From: Pycnopodia helianthoides | Taxonomy: Eukaryota; Echinodermata; Asteroidea; Forcipulatida; Asteriidae | Reading direction: 5' to 3' | DNA length: 64,000 nt | Assembly (NCBI GenBank): GCA_032158295.1 | Contig: CM063250.1 | Location: 7,501 to 71,500 of the forward strand | Shown: piece after piece, positions 35,701 to 50,700 of the stretch | Position numbering within the stretch: position 1 is the stretch's first letter | Layout of the letters: every line of letters starts with the position of its first letter | Notes under the pieces: model-generated | Told to the model about the DNA's origin: nothing | Seen by the model: the letters and a program-made list of their open reading frames with translations, nothing else | Database searches by the model: none | Position numbers and translations under genes: made by a program

Positions 35701-38700
35701 CATCCAACAAGAATGACTGCTTTGACGATACCAAAGACTTGATCATCAGAGTCAGCCTGTATCTTAATTAAAGACAACCTCCCTACAGGAGAATGGTAGG
35801 GGAGGGAGCACATGTACTATTCCAGTCATCTTGTTTTCAGGAAACATTACATGACGATAACATTAAACAAATTTCATGACAACATCTGTTTGGCTCAGAG
35901 TTTTAAATATATCTCTTTCTAATATTATATATATTTTTGCTATAAATGGCTATGTTTTCGTTTGTGATTGTTTATGCCTCTGACGAAGGTCCGGTTTGGA
36001 TCGAAAGCTAAGGCCATCTCCCCTGCTAGTTTTATGTACATATATATGTATGCATATTATTTGTTTAAGCCTTTTTCTTTATTGATGTTTTTTCAAAAAC
36101 AATTCGATGAAACATACAAATATTTAATTTCTCTATCATACATTTCTTAAAAGGTTTTTGTCCAAATCCAAACCTACTTTTACTCTTTATCTCACAAGAT
36201 GCATGAAAGCTTTAAGTCCATGAAACTCACCATTCTGAACTAAAATGATACTAAGCACTGGTCAGATGAACAGGTAGCTATTCATCACCCGCCAAACATA
36301 TCTTTGAATTTAAGGTTGAATTCAGAATTGGAGATAAAAGAACACTTTTCATCAGAGCCGTCTTATTGCAAGACAAATCAACAAATTCCAATTACAAAAG
36401 GAGCATCGATTGTGTTTTCTGACAGCCACAGGGGAGAGGTGATTATCCTGGAACAGCATGGTGGTAAATGGTTGTGCCTATGGTGATTCGTTTGAGCTTT
36501 TCTCAAAGCCACGCCATAGTGTTAAAACTTCTTTGTGAACCAGACAGAAAGCATAGTTTATTTCACAAAAAAAACTGTTGTGGACAACATAATATTCTCT
36601 CAGTGAGGTACAGCTCAGTGGCATAAGATGTCGGCTAAGCTGTGATTATGTGCAAAGAGAAAATCATGAAAAAGGAACAAAACGTAGCACAACCTAAATG
36701 ATCGATCTTTGCCATAAACATAATGTATTTGTTCAAATTGTCAAAAAAGGCACTCATGCCTTACAAAGAAACTGTCATAAAATTTTAGGAAATGCATCAT
36801 TTGATTTCTAAAATGTCAGCATGTCACACAGGATTGTTTGTCATGACGTTTAGCATCACCAGTTACCCATGTCAATAAGGCAATACTCCACAAAAAGATA
36901 AATAACGAACCAATGATGCAAAATTATGCAAGAAATTTAATCTGGATGAGTGCGTCTGCAACGAAATTGTCATCAATATACTTTTGGACATGTATAAGGC
37001 AAGAAATGAAGACATTGCCACGGAGTGTTTTAAGCAATCCTTTAACACTTCTTTACATTAATTTTCAAGTTGTCAATCAAGAGTTTCCCTTCAATTTGTC
37101 AACCATTTGCAAGTGCTTCTGTAATTGTTGCAAAACATACCTACTGCAAATGCATATTTACCTGTCATGTTCTTTTTAACAGTGGGCTTTATATATGTTA
37201 GAGTAATAGTTATTTACAAGTCCACCTACATATTAAACTAAAATTTTCAAAGTTTTGTTTGTCAGCTATTTTAATGGCAGAAGTTGTCGGAATATTGTGT
37301 GAAAAAAAGGCTTCATGAATGAAACCATCTGTACACATGGACTCACAGAACCTGAGAATCATGCAAATAAAGATGGATATTTACAGGTAAAAAGCAGCTG
37401 CAGAGATAGCCTGAACATCTGGCGTCACACTTCGAGGCTTGTGTTTTTTCTTGCCAGAGACCGGCTTCGAGCCTTTTAGAGGAATCCTGACAAGCACACC
37501 TTTGACCTCGCATCCCACTGCGGTCTTGCGGATAGGTGACCAGTCGGACAGGGGACCAGTATAGCAGTGACCATCTCTTTAATTAATAGACCAGTGCCTG
37601 TCCTTATCCTTGCCGATAAGGACAGCGGACCAGTCTACTACAGAGAGAGAGAGAGGAGGGTAGTATTCGCATCCAGACATCCACACATGCAGCCCAGTCA
37701 GTAATGTCAACAGCAGGCCAGAATCAAGGACCTTCCTTCCCTTTAGTGCATTTTGGCATACCTTTCTTATTAACCACAACACCCATGAGCACATGGAACG
37801 TGCTGGTATGCTTGATCCCAAACATTTTTGGGGTGCAGTGACCTCATTCTCTCGACTTCATCAACTTTCTTTCTTCAAAATTGTGTTCAGTAATCTACAA
37901 ATCTTAATCTGTTTAGATATAAGTAAGCCACCTGACAGAATAAATCAGGACCCAAAACATGACGATGAAGTTCTACTTTTGGTTTTATAGAAAGTTGGTC
38001 AGTCATGCACTTGAAGTACAAATAATATCAAAGAAGCTCAACACAATTCTGTGAAAAAGATTCTTTGCAAAATAGGGTTAAGTTATACTGTAGGCTCATA
38101 AAATTGAATGGCAGTACTGATTTCTTTTGAAGTTGTTCAACCATTGTGATCATGTAGGTATGAACAAATTCAAATGTTAGTCTAGAAGTATGAAAAGAAC
38201 ATAAGATTTTAACCAACATGGTACATGCTAGTAAAAAATGTAGGTGCCCATGGATTTTTCTATGTCGGACGTTAGATCTATTGCACACAAGCAAACTTAT
38301 GAAAGCACTATATCATTATGTGTATGCACCGGTAATGTTACTAAAGATTTGATCTGACCATTAACTAAGGGCTCTGTGGTTTAACAGTTAAGATATCTGG
38401 GCCCAATTTCATAATGATGTTCATAATACTGCAGTCTCCTGACGATGACTAGAGCAGGCTACTTGAAACGTTGAGACCAATGAAGAACTCACTCTGTGGC
38501 AGTGAAGTTAATAATGAGAAGTAGTCCCCTCAATCCACTACGCGAAAGTAGTAGTCCCTGCCAATTTCCTACCTCCCACCCAGGTAGTAGTTAATAAGCA
38601 GGACAAATGCCGGAGTAGTCTCCCGAGTTCTGAAATCTACTCCGTGGCAGTAGAATAAATAGCAAGACAAGTTCTCAAAGAAGAACAATATCTAATGGGC

Positions 38701-41700
38701 ACAGCAGATAAAATATATACACATAATTTTACTGCAAACTGAATATACACTGTACATTGATACCTCGTCATGCAATGCCTCAAATCCCAGATACACTGTA
38801 CATAAAATGTCCCACACACCAAAGTGTGCCGAACACCAAAGTGTGCTGAACACCGAAATGTGCTTAATACCATTTCTGCTTGACAGCCTAATGAGATTTG
38901 GTCCTGGCCGAGAAAGGGAGGTTGAGTTTAACTCCAAGTGTACCCACAGGACTTGGATCGCTCTCATGAGCATTCAGTACCATGTGGTTTCCATAGGCTT
39001 CATCTTTCCAGACACCACCAGGATGTCATAATCTCTACAAACTTTCACTCAGTACAATTTTGTTTTCAGAGACTCTCACTCTTTTTAATTTTTATTTTTG
39101 AACAAATCACTGAAAAATCGGCTAAACAATTTTAAGAGAAAAGAAGGAAAATTTTGAAATACTTACCTGAGCATTATTCACAGAAGACTTACATTCTGTT
39201 GTGGCCTATAGTATAAACACACAAAAAACAACAAAATGTTTACTTATAAAAGTAACCAAATAAAGATTCTTAATAATCAAATCAAAAAAGCCATCAGTTA
39301 TTGTCTACCATGTAAGTAGTTCCACAAACATTGAAAAGTTCACCTTATGTCATAAGTCTCAAGTTAATTTGGTCCCACACCTTCATTACTGTGAATCGTT
39401 GTACCAGGAAGCCCAAAAATGTTTTATTACATTTCACACATTTTCAGAGAACAGGAAAAACAGGACAAAGGAAAAAGGAACACTTCCTGCTGCATTTACA
39501 CAAGTTTGATCAAATGTAGAACCTCTTATGTGACTCCATTCATCAGGAACATAATGAGCTTAGTAATGGGAAGTCATGTCAGACAACAAGTGGATAGGTT
39601 ATAGTGCTTAAATGACTACCTGAGCAATCTCACCAGGATATACTTTTGTTTAGTAGCAACAACTTCTATGAAAACAAAAACATTGTTACCTCAATTAGTC
39701 ATTAATGTGCTATGTAACTTTTTACACAAGCATATAGCACTATAAATCATAGATAGGCCTTCACAGCACTTGTATTTTAAAAACTGAGGATTTTTATTGT
39801 TGACGATGTCATGGAAGGTTGCTCCATGAAATATTTAGAAAAATTGTTTACATCCTTGGTTTCCCACCTGAACCAAATTTCATACAGCTGTTAAAGCACA
39901 AAAAGAAAGTTACACATGTTAGCAGAACAAAAGTACACTTTCTAGAGTCAGGATAAAAGCCAAAACAACATGTCAAATTTACTTTCTATAACTGGAATCC
40001 TGCTTATTTTTGCTAAGCAGAAAAGTGGTAAGCAAAATATTCTGCTTTAAAGGCCCTGTACACTACTGGTAAGATAAAAAAACACAAATGATCACAGATT
40101 CACCCATAACTTACATGATTTAAAGTAAGTAATGGTAGCAAGGGTTCCTTAAAATATTTCTGCCTAAAATGCTATCGTTTCTGAGAATTATGAGTAAAAA
40201 AATAGTTTTTATCACGTTATGACAAAACGTGAACTACGATGTACATGTATGAAGAGAAACTGTGAATATTCACTAGTGCAGATTCCTTCCTCAATGGTCC
40301 ATCCCACATTCTCAATATAGCATCTGACTGACTGTACTTGGCTCTCTCCATGCTGTCAGCAACCACAGGAGGTATGTCAACCGATACCAACAACATATCT
40401 TCCACAATGGAGTTATGCAGGATACCAGGAGGCAAACCTGGCACGCGTCATCAATTTCTTGATTGATCTTGTATTAGTGTTGGATCAGGCAGGCAGGAGT
40501 CTGCCACTGCCAGTCAAAAGGGAAAAAGGGTCACAAAAATCTAATGTCACAAAAGCGTGTATAACAATACAAGTACCTTTAAAGTGTTGGTATTGTAATC
40601 ATACCCACATTACTGAGTTAGAAATCCAGGTTTTGTGTCAAAAATATGGTACAAATACCAAAAAGACGACCATTCGTATTTCAGACCAAAGTGAATGCAT
40701 AGCAACTTTTGAGTTATCAACAATGAACAAACCCAAAAATCCAATACCAAAATTGTGTGAATTTGTTTCCCATTTTGCTGTCGTATAAATTTGAGTCTGA
40801 ACCACCTTCATTGTTCTAGGAATACCATAGGAATACTAACAAAAAGTACAAAGAAACAAGAAAATGTATACTTGAAATTTTTATTAAAAAAAAAATAATA
40901 ATGGTTTTGCTGTTTTTCGAAATGCGAGACCATTTTGCAGACACCTTCTCTATCGAGCTTACAGACCAGCGCCTTTGTAATGGACCTTATGCATTGACAT
41001 CATCATGCAGCTATCTTAGAGGTAAAATGCTGGTGAAACAATGGAAACACACAACTATGTAGGCGCGGTGGACATGATTGGCCAATGAACAACCTTCTTT
41101 ATGACATACGCAGGAGGTCTATTGCAAAAAACAAAAAGGAAACTGCCTGGAACACATGACTTTGTTCCAGTTTACAATGGTACTAAAAAATGAAGAAAAA
41201 AAGAGGAAATCAGCCGATCAGCTGAGAAGTTGCATGCCTAGATATAAGAGTAACATTGAGCTTGAAAGGCAAGGTGTCTCGCTACTGCACTCTATCATGT
41301 TATTGAAATGGCCTACAACACTAAGGTTGTTTCTGATCTCCATCTGACCATGGATGATCTGACTGAGCAACTGCAGCAAGGCAAAGGGCTGAAAGGATAA
41401 TGCTGAAAAACAAGGTGTATAATGGTGATCTAAATGCAGGTGTTACTGAAGCCGCCTAACACCTGACACAAGCTGACACTGACACACTACAAAAGAGAAT
41501 GTCTTTGACCAGACCATTTTCAATATCTCATACCTAAGGGTAACCATGGCATTCTCTCATCCGTAAAGAGTTTCATCGGGTCTGTAGCAATACATTAATG
41601 TTTGTTTTTTCTTTAGGTAAGACCACATAGACACTGAGCTCAGTCACGTTTACAATCCACTGATCACCCCCACAACCATCTCGAGCATCAAGAAACCAAC

Positions 41701-44700
41701 AACTTCCACTCAGTTTCCTGGCAAAATTCCATCAACTGCTAAGCATCAGTCACTTTGAAAAAGCTGGATGACAATGTTTCATATCTTTTTGACTTTGCGG
41801 TCTTGCCTTAAGAAAAAATAATAATCCAAGTGATTCTTTTATGTACGCGATGTATTTCTGAAGCTACTATTGCTGAAGCTTACAACACAGCATGAAATTG
41901 ACACACCAAACAGAATATATTATGCTTCTGACTGTTCATTTTCAACATTTTAAACCTAAGGGGCCAGTGTATCATTCTCCCATGTACTAAACCCAACTGC
42001 ACAGCTATCATAGATCGCAGACTAATCCCGCCAAGTTTCAGCTCTGTCTGGCAGCAACTTTCTAAGAAAGCTGTGAAGAATCCTTTGAGGATGTATTAGA
42101 ATCTCTCCTCATTCCAACAAAATCCAAATCCATATGATAACTCAACACCCAAACTGTTTAACTCTGATTCCTGGGGGGGGAGGGTTGTGTCTTATCAAAG
42201 CATCCTTTTTATCAGTCAAACAGATTCAAAGAAAATATCCAGATTGTATTCTAAAAGGTATGGGATGTTTGGAATAAATTGATGAAAAGGCGGGAGAATA
42301 CATTCATCCCAATAGACTGCGTAAGTTGACCTCGAGTTGATCTCGAGACCTCGAGTTGACCTCGAGAGTTGACCTCGAGAGCGTACAAGTTTTCCAGAGA
42401 CTCTTGACTTCCATACTGCCACACAAAATCCATATGCCACAAGGTCTGTTTTCATGCTAACTAACAAAGCACTTATTTTAATTTATAAAATTACCTAACT
42501 TCAGTTTGTTAGTACAGTCAAACACTGTTTGCGTATAAGTCAGCATTAATTTACAACTTGACACTTCGAACCAGATGTTGGAGGTTGTGTTTTTGCAATA
42601 TTTTGTAATTTTGTAAGTTTTCCCGATTTTATTTTACCGTTATTTATTACACTACAAGTAATAAATGTTTTTTTGGGGTGGAAAAAAGTGATGTGACAAA
42701 AATACAAATCACACAAGACTGCACTTGTGTTAGTCTCTTAAAGCGGATGGCTAAGAGGTACCCTGAAGCCCAATAGTGACCTTTTCGTCAACAGACTTAC
42801 CTGATCTGTCCTCACATTGCATTTTATAACACTAACCAATAAAATAGTATCATACATTTCACAAAACACATACAGTTAACGGTAAAGGATTTGTCAGGTT
42901 TTTTTAAGTTGCACGGTGGGGCACCTTCCAAAGTTTGACACAAAACTGATGCTTGTACCACCTCCATGCTTGTACCAAGTGAGCTTTTTAAACACCTGAT
43001 TCTACTGGCTGTGCATGGCATTCATGGCTTGTTAGCTGCAGCAGCAACATTGACAAACATAACTTTTTAGACCAATAGCCACCAAGCCATTGATTTTGAC
43101 ACAACTTTACTAAGTTGAAAAGATTGCAAATAGTCTGCTAAGAGAGTTGTACCATGACTTTGAAGGCAATGTAACCCCAAACCCCAAATCTTTTCCATTT
43201 TTAGAGGACATGGCTATAGGCTATGGAACATGTCTAATTTTACTGCTGTGTTGAACAACATGATTTGTTTATATTTTGCTAAAACTAACCTTAGCATGTA
43301 GGAAATACACAGTTTTGATAAAGATACTCAAGAAAGTTGTAATTAGGCAACAAGATTACAAAGAAATTTTACCAAAACATGACAAATGGAAGAAGAAGGC
43401 AAGTTAAGTAGAAACAGAGATCTGTTTACTCACCTTCTAAGCACAAAATACCATAGCAGTAAACACCTTCCAAGAAGATACAAATTCAGTCCAGTAACTC
43501 CAACAAATCAACTATTTCCAAATAAGAAATAACAGGAAAACACCAAAACCCTGACAGACTTTGACTTAAAACAACAAATCTCTACCAAACTGCTGTCAAG
43601 ATGAGCCACCACACACTGACAGTTAGGCCTACAATACATGTAGTGCAATAGGATGAGCATACACATCTACCAAGTATATTCCCTGACTGCTGGTTGGAGT
43701 AGTACAAGTGAAAACAACACTGGCATAAACTCTGGCTGACAAACTCAACTGTACACACACACTGTTCAACCAGGCCAAGGGGCCCCACAGTAAACATAGA
43801 CAAATATGGAGTGTGCCCGCTATGCGGATTCTTTGCATGCTTGCTAACTTGGTGGACTTGGTCGTCTTCAACAATGGGCCAAAGGCTTCAGCAATTGGAA
43901 GCCATGGGGGAAAAAAAACTGAGTAATATCTCTGATGACATCTGTAAGACATTGAAATGTTGTTTTTTTTTTTTTTTTTTTTTTTAAGAGGGTTGTGTTG
44001 TGGGACAAACCTTTGTGGGGGTTTTCTTCTTTAGTCATTGGTGTCGGCAAACAATGTCATTTTGGAATGGTGGATGATACCAAAACATACATAGTGGGTG
44101 GGAGGAATTCAATTTAATTAGCAAAGATTCTCATGTACTTAATAAGGGGGAATGTGTTCTCAGTAAATCAAATTCAACTTAATTGACTTTGCCAACCAAA
44201 TCTCTTTACATACATTGATAATTCCTTAAGTTCTCATGGATAATGTAAATTAACAAATGGTAATGTCCAGCAAAAAACGAAGATCCTTACACATTAACAC
44301 AATCATGGTGAAATTTACTTTAATTATGCTAAAACTTTCACAGATTAATTTTCTGTTACATCAGCTAAAATTAATTATCAAGAACTATTGAAATACCTTT
44401 CACAGAATATGGCCATTTTCAAGAAATAGTTTTGGGACAAAACCAGAGTTGCAAGTAACATTGCATTCCAAGAAAAGAATTTACCACTCCCACATGCACC
44501 CCTTTTTTTTTGCATGTTTAATGTTTCCTGTACTCATGGAAACAACAACCAATATTTAGTCAATCTGAGGAACCTGAGAAGGTTGAAACAAATATATTTC
44601 AAAATCTATTGTTTTTCCTTTTACACAAAGTCATTTTCCAGGAATACTGTAGTTTTGGCACAAAACCAGACATAGTCTTCCAAGAAAAGAAGTTATACCT

Positions 44701-47700
44701 CCCAAACATCCATGTTGTTTTTGCATGTTTAATGTTTCATGCCGGCATGGAAACAACAAGCAAAACTTAACCTTAACCCGAGACCCAGTGATGACCCTTT
44801 CCAAGTGAGACCCTTTTCATGTAATCACATTACCATTGAATACTTGTCTGATTTTTGAAATCACTTTTACACAGCCCTTTATAACCAGAAATAAATCATC
44901 CAAACTCAAAAATGTCAGTGAGCCATTGTTGAACCCTAATGACCCCTCTGGTTTCATACACAAGTGAATTCCATTGACACCGATCTGATCCTTAAAGAGG
45001 CTGTCATTAGATGATTAAATATTAGTATGATTTGACTATATTTACACAGATTCTCACAACTCCAAAACTTTTTCTGGATGTTCAATATTCATGGACATGA
45101 ACCTCAACTAGAAAGTAAAGTATAGAGTACATTTGAAATATTTGCACAAATACTTTGGGATCGTCCCAGGTTATGAACTTTAAAAGGTGTACAGAGAGAA
45201 TACCTTTTAGGCCACATTTTTTGTGCAGGTAAATATTGATGTGCATTATCACAATAACAACCCCTGTTTCCATCACAGCATAATCAACATGATTGCTCGC
45301 TAGATTTTTAAAACATTTAACAAATTTTTTTAAACAATTTTGTTTGCTTTCGCTGTTGATTCTACTGTAGAAGTATCAACATTCTAAAACACCTTTTCCA
45401 CAGCATCTGACCCCCATGACCCCTGTCATGTTGTACTCTTTGACCATGAAATTGTTGAACACTTTGGACTTTGGATTGGTCTGCATGTTTAGCATCAGAA
45501 AGTACAAAAATTATACCTGTTCATACGATTGGGTACATGACCACATGGCAACTCACAGGCCCTGAAATTATGAGGTGGGGTGGCTGTTTGAACAGAAGAG
45601 AACAGATCTACAGATACATACCTTTAAAGAACATGTTTATTAGAATGTAAATGCACTCACAGAATTGAAAAATAACACTTATCATGGTAACTGTTCAACT
45701 CCAGGGTTCAACGTCAATGCATCAACTTAACTTATTTGATTCAACAGGTACACATGCACTACAAAAAGGCCATCTGGGGTCAACAAATCTGTTTTTGCCA
45801 ACAATATTCTAGAGGCCAGGGCCTCTCAAGTTGCAGTGAAATGTATACACAGTGGTGTCAAAAATAAACAAAAATGTGGGAATATGGCACTAAAGGTGTT
45901 GAGTGAGGGTAAAATTTATCTGTTGTTTGTCTCTGCATGAAGTAAATTTACCTCTCCTTGGTCTCCGTCAAGTCAAATTATGCATGGGTGTTAATTACCA
46001 CTCCCACTGCAGTCAGTGATCATAACCATGAAATCGTTAATCAAACATTTTCCCGTATACATTCTTGTCTCACCAGTTTCTCTACAGATAAACGTACATG
46101 TGTATATCACATATCAAACCAGCAGAGCCAATGGTCTTCTAAGAAATAAACATTGACAGTTGTTTTTATACATTAGGAAAAATTTCAAATAAATGTTCTC
46201 CACAAGAAAGAAAAAACACAACATCCTGGAGGTGATCACCTTTTCGGGATGTGACACTATAAACAAGTCTTCAAATAACCAATCCAGCAGTTGCTGCCCC
46301 TTCCATTAAAGATATGACATCAATTTTTGGGGGAACAGCACTATTCCGATTCTCTATGTAGTTTTCAAGATGCACACACAAAAATCAAAGGGCATGGTAC
46401 ATTTATAAATCTCTAATTTTCAGAACAGTATAGGCATTCCGATCTTAGTATCATGAGACAAAAATTCCTCAACCACTTTTTCATATATTGATTTAATAAA
46501 AAACAATGATTTTCCAATTTGGGTCATTTTATAAAGGGTGCACACAAGATAGGTAAGAGTTAAAATATATATAATCGCAGATTTGCACAAAACTTACACG
46601 GTATAAAGATGGTCATTGTGGAAAACTGTCCTTGAAATATTTCTGCTTGAAATGTAACAGTTTTTAGGAATGAGTAAATGAGTCAAAAACCCAATGTTTT
46701 GAATTGATTGAAAACACATATGCTTTGTTGAAAACTATTTTCTTGTAACTCGATGACTGATTGTGCTTAAACTTTCACAGGTTCATTATTGCATGGACAT
46801 GGAGATGTTGGGTCAAACAAAGTGCGGATACTGGTCTTTGACAATTACCAAAGTTGTCCAATTGCGCTTTGAAGTCAAAGTAAAGGATTGGTCACTATGT
46901 ATTAAAAACAAAAGTAATAGGTTTCTGAAAACTCACCAATTATTTAGTTCACACCAATTTTCAATCCTCCAGAGAAATGCTTTTGTCTGAAACACTTACT
47001 GTGAAAGGCTAAGAAATATGTACCGATTAATAAAGACCCTGTAAATCACTTTTGCTTATTAGGTGTGTTTATCAACATGTTTATCAACATGAACAAAATC
47101 TATAAAACATAAATCATTTTTGGCTGTTTTCAATCAAATTTTAAAACCTGATTTGATAACTTTTTCACAGGGTTGGTTAGATGATGTTATTATCGAAAAC
47201 AAGATGATGAGAATCAGTCTGGTCTTCCAGGAAAAATTAAATAGGGCCTACATGTACTTCCTTTTAAAGCGTGCGTTGGTAAATAGACAATGTAGCTTTA
47301 CACAAGTATTAACAACAATGGGAGACTTTTGAACACTAGATGTCAGCAGAAATACCAGGTAAAATTCCATTGTTCACGTAGTTCTAAGCATGCGCACATT
47401 GCCGAGAACAATAGATTTACCTGGTAAGTCTGTTGCCACCTACATTGTAGTGTCCTTAAAGTCCCCCAATGGCCAGATTTTCATCTGAAATGTAATTGTT
47501 TCTAGGAAAGTCATGTTTGAATCCAATCAAAAACTGTTCTAATGTTTACAAAACATTGAAACTTCTTTCTGACCATAAGCTTCACAGGTTAGTTTTGTTA
47601 TACTTCTATAAACTAGATAGATTAAATGAACCTTCTCTCTACCACAAACCAATGATGTACCATCCCTTCACAACATAAAATCAAATCTCAACTGAGACAA

Positions 47701-50700
47701 TGTATATGAGAGAGTCTTTGGTCTTATCTGGATAGGTAGTTTGGGCAAGAAGGGGTCAAGTGTTTCAATCCAGTTGTCTGCATACCAGACTAAAAATAGT
47801 GCACTACCAAATAGAGTGGGGCAAAGTGTACAAAGTTAAAGGGGACAGTACTCCATTAAAAAATAAATTGTTTCCAAAAATTCATTTGTTCTCATCTCCT
47901 ATTTTTTAATAATGGCATCATAAAATCAACCTACATGTAGGAAAACTTCCATTCACACTTTAGTGATAACAGAGCAAAAAGATTTGTGTAGTTCATAACA
48001 AATATGGGCACATTCCAATCATTGAAATAAGCAATGGTGAGTTTGGAGGTCTTTTAATCTCAAGTTCTGACAGTGTTTCAAATGGGAATCTTTCCCCAGA
48101 AATATTGGCACTGGTGCACACATTATCATCAGTAGGCATCCAGATTGAAACTAGTCAGATATTATTATTAACTCTTACCCTTAACACCGATGTATCGAAA
48201 GTACTCAGGAGTACAGTGCTTTACATATATCGGTTTTAGAGTAAAAATCAAATAGTATTCTTTATCCCCGATGCAAATTTGTCATCTATTAGTCAAATAT
48301 TGTCTTATGATTATCAAGTTCAGTGCTTTAACTTTAAAGGAACATTACAGAATTGGTTTTTGCTAACAAAACAGTTGCTGGCAGTGTAAGCACTTTATGT
48401 AATCCACCATATACATAAACTGACAAACCTGTAGAAGTTTGAGATCGATTGGCCACCTGGGTCATGAGAAAATAGTGAAAAACCGATTACACATTTGCAT
48501 GAAATCATATAGATTCAACAAATGAACAAAACGCTCACTGAAAATTAGTTTATTCATTTCTCATCAAATAGGCATTTCAGACAGAAATATTTCAAGGGAT
48601 GTTTTCTACTATCATCATCATTAGACCGTGTAAGTCTTATGTAAATCTGTGATCAAAAAGTATATTTTACAAGTTTTTTTCTTACCAATTCTGTAATGTT
48701 CCTTTAAGAGGGCCAGGAATGCAGGAGTGTCATTTAGAAAAAAAAACGTAATTCATGAAATAATTCAACAGGGGAAAATGAATTATGACAGGATTCTATT
48801 TTTAGAGGTTCACAAGATTTAACGTCCTTCCAACAAACATAAGGAGTGCAATCGTCATTCCATCAAAAAAATTTAATAATAAATATAACATAGAACAGTT
48901 GTTATTTCTGAATGTTCTATTAATCCACCTCGGATATTGAGCTTTCAGACAAAAACCTCAAAAAAATTCAGTTGGAGATGGGTAATTGATGAATTTTTAA
49001 TATTAAAGAATGTGTGATTAATAAATAATAAACCTGCTCATTAAAAATAATGCTCTCGGGGAATCCCCAGTAAAACAAGCCTGGCTCATGATGTATACAT
49101 GTGATGTCACTGCTGGAATGAGAAATGTAAAATGAGATAGCAAAATGTATGTTTTCCAGCCGATTCGTTATTTACTAATTTACAAACTTTTACATAGCAT
49201 GATAAATGGAAAAAGTAGAACTTAACATATCCTTTAATAATCTGTCTACTAAAGATAAATGAAGGCATTGCTTATGCGGCGGTGTTACCACAGTCATGTT
49301 TGAATGAATGTTCCTGTCCCCAAAACAGTGTTTCTAAATGCAGTTTTTTATGATCAAGGAAATTTTGTCTCAGCGAAAGGCATCTCTAAGAGGAAAATGA
49401 GCACTTCTAAACAGGAGCATTTCAAGGGGCACCAAGGTTATTAACCAGGGATAGACATGGAGGCAATTGCTGTTGCCTCCAAGATGTATCGGGCCCGTAA
49501 ATGACAAACTAGTTATGGTCGTTACAATGTAAGTTACATGTGGACATGTGCCCAATTTCATAAAAGCAGCTTAAGCAGACAATGGTGCTTAAAAAAGTCC
49601 TGCTAAGCAAAATTAAGCAGGAAACCAGTCACAAATGGTACATGTACATGTGACAAGATATTTTGGCCGGTAACCTAAATCTGGTAAGCAAAATTGGTCA
49701 GTGCTTATGGCGCCCTGTGAAGCATGTGGACGGTAAGCATAGAATTCTACAGTAAGCAATGCCATGAATATGGGCCCGGATATTTTTATCATCATTTGCA
49801 AAATCCTTGTGTGCAAGAGCTTATAACAAATATTTACCCACATTTTTTTACCCATAAAATGCCAAAGCTCTTCCACCTTCCAGCCTTGGTTTGGTTACAT
49901 CCATTTAAAAGGACAAAAAGCAAGATGGCCGCTCCATGAAAAAGTCTGTTGTGAACTTCCTTAAAACTAACAGCAATCTGTGATAAACCAATATCCAACT
50001 GCAACGCTAACTATCCTTTCCTGCATGAGTCCAAAAGTACCTTTTAAAACAACAGTTCATAACCAGGGTATGTTTCTGTACATTAACATGTCAGGCAGAA
50101 GGTTTCACACAGCAATTTTATCCCAGAAACCTGCCATCTTTGTCTTAAGGGCCAGCCAAATAAACAGCAGGTGTCCAATTACTAGTGCAATTTATATCCT
50201 TGGTTTACGGAACCATGCAGGAACTTGGGTGGAACATATGACACATAGAAAGTGAGACAGGCTCGTAATTTGTGGATGAATTCTTGGCTCCTTTGTTTTT
50301 TTTGTTTTTTTGTAAGTAATAAAAGAGAATTTACTGTTCTTTCTACGTTCATCATAAATGTTTCTTCCCTGGTTGTAGTTTTTATCCTGAATTTGAAAAA
50401 AAGGTAAGAAATTTATTTTAAACTGAAAATTAATTGGTTTTCATTGAAATTGGCGGGAAAACCTTTAATAATTATACTGATAGTGTATACCAGGGTTCTC
50501 TACGGGATTTTCAAAACTTTGGGGTATTCTGGACCCAAACTCTGCAAGCTTAGCAAAACCACGCTGAATTGAACCAGGGTCCTCTGAATGTTTTTACTTG
50601 ATGTTTATATTCGGTTTTAAGAACTACACTGCGCAATCTGGAGTATTTTGAAAGTTTAAAAAATCATGTTTGCGAATTTGATCTTTATCTATAAAGATAT

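Noticed and set aside
40459..40788. Plus-strand ORF of 109 codons
   Set aside because: No recognisable domain, no splice context, composition like surrounding noncoding DNA.
44560..44595. CUGAGGA...GGUUGAAAC string on the plus strand
   Set aside because: Helix I cannot form and helix II is at most three or four pairs; not supported as a ribozyme.
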